From Gammaproteobacteria bacterium (GTDB lineage: Bacteria; Pseudomonadota; Gammaproteobacteria; UBA12402), in NCBI GenBank assembly GCA_028282395.1, contig JANQHY010000111.1:1-10425 (forward strand): a stretch of 10,425 bases of DNA, written 5' to 3'. This document shows, piece by piece, positions 1 to 5,627 of the stretch (positions within the stretch are counted from its first letter, which is position 1; each line of letters begins with the position of its first letter). Below the pieces are notes generated by a model, which was not told the origin of the DNA, ran no database searches, and saw only the letters and a program-made list of their open reading frames with translations. The position numbers were made by a program, and so were the translations under genes.

Positions 1-1340
1 ACGCCCGCATGAGCAGTAGTTCTAATCAGATGGTATTGACTAACAGTACTATTACCAATAATCTGTCACGTACTAATGGTCCAGCAATTTTCCTTTGGAG
101 TGGCAATCATTATGATTTTTATCAATCGACGGTTGCTAATTGGCCATGGCCGATTGCACAAACTATCCCGACTGATTATCAGCCATTGGTAGCAATTGCC
201 GCAGCAGTGAAGCAGTATCCTGTGACAGCGGCACAGCTTAACACTTTAAAAGCCTATATTAACCAACACAGTCAACATCCAGGCAAACGCCCGCCGAGTT
301 TTCGTAACCCGGCTGATAGTAGTACTCAGCAGCCCAGCATACCAAAGCAGATATTTTATGTGAACGTCAATAATTCGTCTAAAAAGCAAGATGGATCAAG
401 TTGGCGTACAGCCTATTCAGATCTGCAAACGGCTATCAATAAATTAGCCAGTCGCGGTGGCGGTTCAATCTGGATCGCTAAAGGAACCTATTATCCGGAT
501 ATTAATCAGCAAACACCACGCTCCTCAAGTTTTACGCTGCAAAAGAGTGTACAACTATATGGTGGGTTTGCTGGTAATGAAACAGCGTTGAATCAGCGAA
601 ATCCTGCTAATTATCCAGTCATCTTAAGTGGTAATATTGGCGCACTATTACATAATAAGTTGCATAGTTACCATGTTGTAATTGGCGCCAAGTATAGCTC
701 AATTAACGGTGTTACCATTGAGCAGGGTCAAGCAGATGGTAGTGGGCAAAACCGTTATGGCGGTGGTCTATATATGGTTGGCAATGATCAGACGGTAACG
801 GTTAAGAATACAACTTTTCGCAATAACCGTGCATATTATGGTGGAGCGGTTTACGCGTTTAATAATGTCACCAGCCATTTTGCCAATGTTAATATGATTA
901 ATAATCATGCCAGCATGGGTGGTGCACTCTATTTATCATTTGGTTCAAACATTGTTTACCAAAATGGCACCTTAGCGCACAACACGGCAGACTATCGTGG
1001 TGGTGCAATGGTGGTTAACTACGGATCGAATCCAACTTTACGTTCACTGACGTTTACTAATAATAGTACTTCCGGCATAGGCGGTGCTATCTGGATTGAT
1101 GACCAGGCTTCTCAATTTGGTGGAACGAAAGCAGAAGTTAGCAATTGCCAGTTCATCAACAACTCAGCGCAGTATAGTGGTGGGGCTGTTGCTGCAGTCA
1201 ATAAAGGTGTCTTTTCTGGCACTGATAATCACTACCAGAATAATCAGGCAAAAAGTTATAAAAATGTTTATCAGCAACAGAGTAGCTCACACAGGCCTCC
1301 TTCTGTCCTATGGGCACGTTCCCCCGCAAGCAAGGAGTAG
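1..1340 (+). CDS. Right-handed beta-helix (Pmp-like repeat) protein, 5' end outside window
   Basis: The frame is open from the first base, so the first ATG (base 9) is probably internal and this is the C-terminal part of a larger protein. Numbering from that ATG, residues 8-45 look like the end of one beta-helix. A Pro/Gln/Ser-rich linker follows (about 85-113). A second domain then starts with the pattern IFYVNV...DGSSW..AYSDLQTAI...IWIAKGTYYPD, typical of secreted parallel beta-helix proteins. It continues with six FxxN-type turns (FRNN 270, MINN 296, LAHN 322, FTNN 349, FINN 382, YQNN 409), five of them followed by GGA (278, 304, 331, 358, 391). These match the FxxN/GGA repeats of chlamydial polymorphic membrane proteins and related surface proteins. 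The last turn (YQNNQAKSYKNVYQ) looks like a normal end cap. There is no autotransporter barrel after it. The final ~16 residues are encoded by a GC-rich hairpin segment and look non-native. A cell-surface or secreted adhesin-like role is inferred; any signal peptide would lie upstream of the window. Confidence 0.8.
   Translation, partial: ARMSSSSNQMVLTNSTITNNLSRTNGPAIFLWSGNHYDFYQSTVANWPWPIAQTIPTDYQPLVAIAAAVKQYPVTAAQLNTLKAYINQHSQHPGKRPPSFRNPADSSTQQPSIPKQIFYVNVNNSSKKQDGSSWRTAYSDLQTAINKLASRGGGSIWIAKGTYYPDINQQTPRSSSFTLQKSVQLYGGFAGNETALNQRNPANYPVILSGNIGALLHNKLHSYHVVIGAKYSSINGVTIEQGQADGSGQNRYGGGLYMVGNDQTVTVKNTTFRNNRAYYGGAVYAFNNVTSHFANVNMINNHASMGGALYLSFGSNIVYQNGTLAHNTADYRGGAMVVNYGSNPTLRSLTFTNNSTSGIGGAIWIDDQASQFGGTKAEVSNCQFINNSAQYSGGAVAAVNKGVFSGTDNHYQNNQAKSYKNVYQQQSSSHRPPSVLWARSPASKE
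1297..1337. repeat. GC-rich hairpin segment at the 3' end of the beta-helix gene
   Basis: Arms CTCCTT (1297-1302) and AAGGAG (1332-1337) enclose a second possible stem, GGG (1312-1314) with CCC (1321-1323). The segment is visibly richer in G+C than its surroundings. It encodes the last residues of the beta-helix ORF, with the stop codon directly after the right arm. It resembles small mobile intergenic repeats, but I recognise no named family. No T-run follows on either strand, so an intrinsic terminator is unlikely. Confidence 0.35.
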
Positions 1341-1433
1341 AGGAGTGTAAAAAAGATCGTGTGGTATGTACTCACAGCCTAACTTTACCTAAAATGGCGT
1401 GTGTAGAAAAGAAAAACTCGCCCTGATTAAAAT

Positions 1434-1447
1434 TTTTCGGCACAACC
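1434..1447 (-). repeat. Left copy of inverted motif GGTTGTGCCGnAAA
   Basis: On the minus strand this reads GGTTGTGCCGAAAA. It matches GGTTGTGCCGCAAA at 3183-3196 on the plus strand at 13 of 14 positions. The two copies face away from each other and bracket the flavoprotein gene. They could be ends of decayed insertion sequences, ends of one small element, or coincidental parts of gene-end structures. Confidence 0.4.
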
Positions 1448-1455
1448 TAAATTTT

Positions 1456-2925
1456 TTACAACTTTGAGCGATAGGAATTAGTAAGTTTGGTGCCAGGGGT
1501 TAATAGGCTTTTAGGGTCATATTGTCTTTTAAGTTGACAACGTCGATCATATTGATCAGAAAAGTGATTTTCCCAAAAAGTATGACGGGTAAACTTACTA
1601 AAAGTTCCAACTGGGTAAATAGTGCCTCCCATCTTTATAGCTTTGTCATGGCTGTACTCATTAAGTTGAGCTAATTCAGACAAGCTACACCATTTGGAGT
1701 TCAAGATACGTAGAAAAGCAACCATAAATATTGATCCTTTGCTAGCTGGAATAATTAGACTAGGTGTTTTTAATTTATCTGCATTTAATGGTATAATCAA
1801 TATGGTGCCGCCGCCAGTATTGTGTAAGTTTGATTTTGAGAGAGTATCTTCTATAAACTCTACAGTTTTGTCAGCAGGTATAAACACTCCGCAATGATGG
1901 TGCGCCTCTTTAACTTGAGCACCATCTTGGAAGATTGGAGGTACCCGTGTAACGTGCTCAGCAAAAGAACAATCATGCCTTACTATCATTACTTCATTGC
2001 AACCTAACTTGTTTTTTACATAATCATCTATATTATTAGATGCTTTACCATAATGAGTGACTTCAAGTACATAAACCCAGTTATTAGTGGTTTTTTCAAT
2101 TAACTCAAGCTGGACATGAGATAGGTTTCTCATTATGCGTTTTTCAATTTGAGACTGTTCTTTAAACACGATGTGTGATTGAATGGCGTGAATTGGAATA
2201 GTACTTTGTGAGATTAATTGTAATTGGGCACTAATAAATTCATTAAGGTCGGTAAAGAGTAACTTGTAAATAGTTACGGATTTTGGCGCAGGGAGTAATC
2301 GCATATAGACATTAGTAATTATAGCTATTTGCCCTAGACCTGCACGAACTGCATCAAATAGTTCAGTATTTTCTTGAGGTGAGCAATGCAACACCTCACC
2401 TGTCATTGTCATAATATCCATTGCTAATACATTATCTGCTTGCGAGCCATGTAAAAAGCTGGATTGACCAATGCCGCCAGTTGAAACGGTACCGCCCGCA
2501 GTTAAGTGTAGCCAATCAGCATAAGTTGGTGGCGTAAATCCACTATGAAGCGTTTTTTTAAAAACATCTATCCATGCTGCACCAGAGTTGATGCAAATAG
2601 ATGTTTCCTGAGACAAACTTTCATGTTGAATTTCACCTATTTTATTAAACGAAGTCATATCAATGACTAAGCCATTCTCAGTTAAAGTTTGTCCTCCTGT
2701 CGTATGTGCTGAGCCTCTTATAGCCAAGGGTATTTCATATTCTTGGGAAAATTTAATGGTAAGATGTAATTCATCTAATGTTGATGGTTTAGCAATGAGT
2801 AAAGGACTTTTTTGAATACAATGTCCAAAATCAGTGGCGAATCCATCACCAGGAGTGTGTAATATTATCCATGGATAATTTTTGATAAGCGCAGTAATAG
2901 TTTTTTCGTCATTTTCTATATTCAT
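1456..2925 (-). CDS. FAD-dependent oxidoreductase, cytokinin-dehydrogenase (CKX)-like
   Basis: A 489-residue flavoprotein of the vanillyl-alcohol-oxidase/PCMH fold. Residues ~40-212 form the FAD-binding domain. RGSAHTTGGQ has His74 where CKX enzymes link FAD covalently (GRGHS). ADWLHLTAGGT has Asp137 at the place of the catalytic Asp in the CKX motif WTDYLxLTVGGT; the His-Asp spacing of 63 is close to the 64 I recall for maize CKX1. GLGQIAIIT (196-204) closes the domain. The C-terminal half also fits CKX: CGVFIPADKTVEF (345-357), IPLNADKL..PSLIIP (378-393), VAFLR (402-406), and a final YDPKSLLTPG (469-478). Characterised CKX enzymes oxidise N6-isoprenoid adenines. Whether this one does so is unknown, and another amine or alcohol substrate is possible. 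I see no signal peptide, so it is probably cytoplasmic. No clear Shine-Dalgarno precedes the ATG. It is convergent with the beta-helix gene and isolated from the hydrolase upstream by 320 bp. Its DNA looks more AT-rich than that of its neighbours, which would fit transfer. Confidence 0.8.
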   Translation of the reverse strand: MNIENDEKTITALIKNYPWIILHTPGDGFATDFGHCIQKSPLLIAKPSTLDELHLTIKFSQEYEIPLAIRGSAHTTGGQTLTENGLVIDMTSFNKIGEIQHESLSQETSICINSGAAWIDVFKKTLHSGFTPPTYADWLHLTAGGTVSTGGIGQSSFLHGSQADNVLAMDIMTMTGEVLHCSPQENTELFDAVRAGLGQIAIITNVYMRLLPAPKSVTIYKLLFTDLNEFISAQLQLISQSTIPIHAIQSHIVFKEQSQIEKRIMRNLSHVQLELIEKTTNNWVYVLEVTHYGKASNNIDDYVKNKLGCNEVMIVRHDCSFAEHVTRVPPIFQDGAQVKEAHHHCGVFIPADKTVEFIEDTLSKSNLHNTGGGTILIIPLNADKLKTPSLIIPASKGSIFMVAFLRILNSKWCSLSELAQLNEYSHDKAIKMGGTIYPVGTFSKFTRHTFWENHFSDQYDRRCQLKRQYDPKSLLTPGTKLTNSYRSKL

Positions 2926-3092
2926 ATCAATATATATTCTTGCATTGGTTTATATTTCCTGCAACTTAATACGATTACATCAGGACATCGCACAATTGTT
3001 GCGCCAATAATAGCCATAGAAAAACCCTATAAGCACAATATGAAAAAAACATCCATATTATCAGTTTCTTTGAATTTCACCTATCGTTCCCT

Positions 3093-3123
3093 AAACTCAA
3101 TCAAGTAAGTTTAATATGAGTTT
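3093..3123. repeat. Inverted repeat AAACTCA-N17-TGAGTTT
   Basis: Perfect 7-bp arms lie at 3093-3099 and 3117-3123, about 170 bp upstream of the flavoprotein start. It could be an operator half-site pair or a weak hairpin. AT-rich sequence produces such dyads by chance, so functional confidence is low. Confidence 0.3.
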
Positions 3124-3176
3124 CACTAACTATTAGTCTCGGAGATCATAATATAGAAATTTAGTGCTGTCTACTC

Positions 3177-3224
3177 AAAAACGGTTGTGCCGCAAAGTTG
3201 GGGATTATTCAGGGGCACAACTGT
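3177..3224 (-). terminator. Probable intrinsic terminator of the hydrolase gene
   Basis: Read on the minus strand, ACAGTTGTGCC (3224-3214) pairs with GGCACAACCGT (3191-3181) with one mismatch, and a run of five T follows (3181-3177). It starts about 22 bp after the hydrolase stop codon. The 22-nt loop is longer than usual, which lowers confidence. One arm is also the right copy of the GGTTGTGCCG motif that flanks the flavoprotein gene. Confidence 0.5.
3183..3196 (+). repeat. Right copy of inverted motif GGTTGTGCCGnAAA
   Basis: Reads GGTTGTGCCGCAAA and continues as GTT. From memory, IS6-family ends such as that of IS257/IS431 begin GGTTCTGTTGCAAAGTT, which matches at 14 of 17 positions. No transposase remnant is visible beside it, and the motif is also an arm of the terminator-like hairpin. 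Confidence 0.35.
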
Positions 3225-3245
3225 AAGAAGTAGAAAGGAGACATT

Positions 3246-4421
3246 TTATTTAGCAGGCAAGTAACGAAATTGGCAGCCGCTTGGTGTAGAGATCAATTCA
3301 AACTGATCTCTATCGTCAGCAACATTAATGCTGCCGTGATAGTAACGATTCATTCCTTTAATAAATGCCTGCTGTGCTGCGCCACTGTTCTGAATAGGAG
3401 GTCCCAAATGAGTTAACACAAGATGGTCTACCTGTGCAACTTGGGCAAGTTTCGCCAAATCCCAACTATCGGAGTGATAAATAATTTTTTCACGTTTCTT
3501 TGTCGTCAGTGATGGTGCTAACGCAGAGAATTTACTCATTTGTTGATGCCGTTTTGCTATCGGTGGTCGATGTGGTGAAGAAATAATGTACTTGGTTAAG
3601 TCTTGATTATTTTTGGCAGCATGGCTTGATGCTTCACTGACTAAGACATTAGCGCCATTATAGTAAATGCCTAATTTGGGGTCGATACGCGTATCACCGC
3701 TAATGACCAGTTTACAGTTGCCAAATTTTACTTGGTAACCTAATGCCGGAACCACGGGCCAATGGTCAACTGGAAATGCTGATACTTGTAGATTATTTTT
3801 TTGATATACCGGTGTCACGGTTGATTTTTGATTCGTTTGAGTATTAACTAAATGAGGCAACATAAATGCATTATTAATGTTCCAATGAGGATTGGTAATG
3901 GTGCGATATAATCCGTCAAGTTGATAAGCTTGATTCAAGCCATTGACTACCTGCTTGACGCCGTAAGGTCCATAAACATTTAGGGGCATGGCTCTTCCCA
4001 TAGTCCATGATGTATTCATGATCTGCCCTAAACCTCCAAAGTGATCGGAGTGCCAATGGGTAATAAATACATTATTCAATTGTCGCAATGGTATACCTAG
4101 TTCACCGAGTGTTTGTGATGCACCTTCGCCCGCGTCAAACAGTAGCAGCTGTTTGTCGCCAGCAATCGCTAAGCAGGCGGGATGTCTGAGATATTGTGCC
4201 TGAATAGCAGGTGTTCCTGTCCCACATAAAATAACATGTAAAGTTTTGCCATTGATAATTGAGTGCCAATTGGTTGCTGTAGCTGCCGCCATCGCATCGA
4301 ATGGGGTAGCTAGCAAAAAGCTCAGACAGCATAGCGCCATTGCGAATGATTTTTTGCTCATGCGCCATTGGCGCCAAGAATTCAACCGGGCTAGACATGA
4401 ATGTCTGATAGATTTTTTCAT
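3246..4421 (-). CDS. Secreted metallo-beta-lactamase-fold hydrolase
   Basis: A 391-residue member of the RNase Z/arylsulfatase-like branch of the MBL fold. The metal motif is THWHSDHFGGL (His122, His124, Asp126, His127). Further ligands are His220 in VDHWPVVPALGY, Asp243 in ISGDT and His338 in VLTHLGPP, so both metal sites look complete. The fold begins with VILCGTGTP (64-71) and LLLFDAGEG (92-100). A signal peptide starts around Met21 (MSKKSF), runs through a hydrophobic core (27-39) and probably ends at AMA (43-45), so the enzyme should be periplasmic or secreted. The first Met has an AAGGTG ribosome-binding site 10 bp upstream and a promoter just before it; the second (base 4361) would give a more standard signal peptide. 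Starting at the first adds a basic 20-residue extension. The length exceeds true RNase Z enzymes, and export argues against tRNA processing. The substrate cannot be read from the sequence. Divergent from lysO. Confidence 0.85.
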   Translation of the reverse strand: MKKSIRHSCLARLNSWRQWRMSKKSFAMALCCLSFLLATPFDAMAAATATNWHSIINGKTLHVILCGTGTPAIQAQYLRHPACLAIAGDKQLLLFDAGEGASQTLGELGIPLRQLNNVFITHWHSDHFGGLGQIMNTSWTMGRAMPLNVYGPYGVKQVVNGLNQAYQLDGLYRTITNPHWNINNAFMLPHLVNTQTNQKSTVTPVYQKNNLQVSAFPVDHWPVVPALGYQVKFGNCKLVISGDTRIDPKLGIYYNGANVLVSEASSHAAKNNQDLTKYIISSPHRPPIAKRHQQMSKFSALAPSLTTKKREKIIYHSDSWDLAKLAQVAQVDHLVLTHLGPPIQNSGAAQQAFIKGMNRYYHGSINVADDRDQFELISTPSGCQFRYLPAK

Positions 4422-4458
4422 TATTAGGGTGCACCTTGCGACAATTTTTCAGATTTCT

Positions 4459-4488
4459 ATCATACAAGAGTTCAATACATTGTGTAAA
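4459..4488 (-). promoter_or_regulatory. Promoter of the MBL-fold hydrolase gene
   Basis: On the minus strand, -35 TTTACA (4488-4483) and -10 TATGAT (4464-4459) are 18 bp apart, each one base from consensus. The expected transcript start lies about 30 bases before the first Met codon at 4421, which supports that upstream start. Confidence 0.6.
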
Positions 4489-4491
4489 CAG

Positions 4492-4508
4492 CAGTGATAT
4501 TTTAGCTG
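4492..4508. promoter_or_regulatory. CAG-N11-CTG dyad between divergent promoters
   Basis: CAGTGATATTTTAGCTG lies between the -35 boxes of the hydrolase and lysO promoters, with an AT-rich centre. This is a natural place for a shared regulator. It recalls Lrp-type sites (CAG...CTG with AT centre), but the spacing is not the usual one, so the regulator is unknown. Confidence 0.3.
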
Positions 4509-4517
4509 GAATTTAGA

Positions 4518-4546
4518 TAGACAATAGTTTTGACGGCTGTTAAAAT
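4518..4546 (+). promoter_or_regulatory. Promoter of lysO
   Basis: -35 TAGACA (4518-4523) and -10 TAAAAT (4541-4546) are separated by exactly 17 bp, each one base from consensus. The expected start of transcription is about 20-25 bases before the ATG at 4576. A TTGACG at 4530-4535 has no good -10 partner. Confidence 0.6.
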
Positions 4547-4575
4547 CACCTGTTTTGTAGTTAGGCAGAGATCCT

Positions 4576-5484
4576 ATGTGGCAGCTGGCAGCTATCTTGA
4601 TAGCACTATTAACTGGCTATTTTACCAAAGTCGCCATCAACCGCCACCTCCTCGATAAATTAATGATTATTGCCGTTATGGCAATTCTCGTTGTTATTGG
4701 GTACGGTTTTGGCTCAGACTCGACCCATCTTCTTCACGATATGTCAGCATTGGTAGAAATCATTAGCGTTTTTACATTGTTATTACTTATCTTCAACTGT
4801 CTTAGCATCGGTGCCATTTTCTATCTTTTAACGAGGCGGCTACAGACGCAACAGCCAACAAAGCCGAAAGGTAAAATCTATCTGCGTAGTTATATACTTG
4901 AGAGCTTAAAGTATCTGTTGCTTGTGGTGGTTGGTATGACACTAGGTTACATTATTCATTTACATTTTGCTGAAATAGATATCATTGTGAATACAGGTTT
5001 GTTAGCGATTGTATTTGTCTTGGGGATGCAGCTGCGCGCACAGAATGTGCCGTTAATCGAGATATTAGCGAATAAGGCAGGCTGGTTAATTGCGGGTGTT
5101 ATTATATTCAGCTCTATTATTGCAGGATTATGCTCTGCATTGGTATTGGGGTTAAAATTGAAAACAGCACTGGTATTATCGTCGGGGTTTGGTTGGTACA
5201 GTTTGACGGCAATCTTGACAGGAGAGTTAATCAATCACCAATTTGGTATTGCCGCATTTTTTATCGACTTCTCTCGCGAAATTATCGCTATCGTTCTGGT
5301 GCCGCTGTTAGGAAGAGTGAGTCCCTTTTCAGCAATTGGTTATAGTGGCGCTACAGCATTGAGTTTCACTTTGCCAATTATTAAGGTCAATTTAGGTGAT
5401 CGAGTGCTGCCGGTCGCCGTTGCGAGTGGCATGATATTAACGTTAGTTGTCCCAATTCTTATTACCCTCTTCTGGAATTTATGA
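4576..5484 (+). CDS. lysO: Lysine exporter LysO family membrane protein
   Basis: A 302-residue integral inner-membrane protein (E. coli LysO/YbjE is about 299) with roughly eight hydrophobic segments. A basic loop (87-104) separates an N-terminal third (the DUF340-type N-terminal part) from the C-terminal transport part. Family signatures are GMQLRAQ (150-156), SGFGWYSL (203-210), DFSREIIAIVLVPLL (231-245) and SGATALSFTLPII (257-269). E. coli LysO exports L-lysine and confers resistance to the analogue thialysine. Glu235 aligns with E. coli Glu233, one of two acidic residues reported to be needed for export. The other, E. coli Asp261 in the GGATSMDFTLP motif, is Ser263 here if my memory of that sequence is right. 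Transport chemistry or substrate could therefore differ. An AGGCAGAG-like ribosome-binding site lies 5-12 bases before the ATG. It is the only gene in its transcript and is convergent with bioA. Confidence 0.88.
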   Translation: MWQLAAILIALLTGYFTKVAINRHLLDKLMIIAVMAILVVIGYGFGSDSTHLLHDMSALVEIISVFTLLLLIFNCLSIGAIFYLLTRRLQTQQPTKPKGKIYLRSYILESLKYLLLVVVGMTLGYIIHLHFAEIDIIVNTGLLAIVFVLGMQLRAQNVPLIEILANKAGWLIAGVIIFSSIIAGLCSALVLGLKLKTALVLSSGFGWYSLTAILTGELINHQFGIAAFFIDFSREIIAIVLVPLLGRVSPFSAIGYSGATALSFTLPIIKVNLGDRVLPVAVASGMILTLVVPILITLFWNL

Positions 5485-5495
5485 TTATAATCATA
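5480..5495. repeat. Perfect 16-bp AT-rich palindrome at the lysO stop codon
   Basis: TATGATTATAATCATA is identical to its reverse complement and overlaps the TGA stop of lysO. It resembles Fur-box half-sites, but its place at a gene end and not at a promoter argues against that. It may simply be part of the lysO 3' end. Confidence 0.35.
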
Positions 5496-5516
5496 TGCTT
5501 AAATTGTTATTCGAAT

Positions 5517-5561
5517 TTTACCTTGAAAATTTAGTGGCAGCCTTCAAATTTTCAAGGTAAA
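5517..5561. terminator. Perfect 16-bp hairpin between convergent lysO and bioA
   Basis: The arm TTTACCTTGAAAATTT (5517-5532 with one flanking T) pairs perfectly with AAATTTTCAAGGTAAA (5546-5561) around a 13-nt loop. It sits 33 bp after the lysO stop and 67 bp beyond the bioA stop, so it could end or protect both transcripts. The stem is AT-rich and no clean T-run follows, so it is not a textbook intrinsic terminator. Confidence 0.5.
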
Positions 5562-5587
5562 TATAAAATGATTAATACTATCATATA

Positions 5588-5614
5588 GTTGTATTATTAC
5601 TTATTAAATACAAC
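5588..5614 (-). terminator. Weak hairpin downstream of bioA
   Basis: GTTGTATT (5588-5595) and AATACAAC (5607-5614) form a perfect 8-bp stem with an 11-nt loop, 13 bp beyond the bioA stop. Only a mixed TATAT sequence follows on the minus strand, so termination here would be weak. Confidence 0.3.
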
Positions 5615-5627
5615 ACACAGTAAAAAA

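Larger units (their letters stand above)
2926..3245. other. 320-bp gene-free gap between flavoprotein and hydrolase genes
   Basis: I find no credible protein or RNA gene here. The gap must hold the promoter of the flavoprotein gene, but no convincing -35/-10 pair stands out. It contains an AAACTCA/TGAGTTT dyad, a GTTGTGCC hairpin with a T-run that probably ends the upstream hydrolase transcript, and a near-palindrome around CAATTG (about 2991-3002). Confidence 0.6.

Noticed and set aside
1084..1350. An 88-codon frame overlapping the end of the beta-helix gene
   Set aside because: It is a +1 shadow of the repeat-bearing frame, with no recognisable domain.
3183..3222. A 40-bp miniature transposon bounded by GGTTGTGCC and GGCACAACT
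   Set aside because: No target duplication is visible, and the T-run after the stem on the minus strand makes a terminator of the upstream gene the simpler explanation.
3246..4421. RNase Z (tRNA 3' processing)
   Set aside because: The HxHxDH motif fits the wider family, but a signal peptide and greater length point to an exported hydrolase.
5480..5495. Fur box
   Set aside because: The palindrome resembles Fur half-sites but sits on a stop codon between convergent genes, with no promoter to control.
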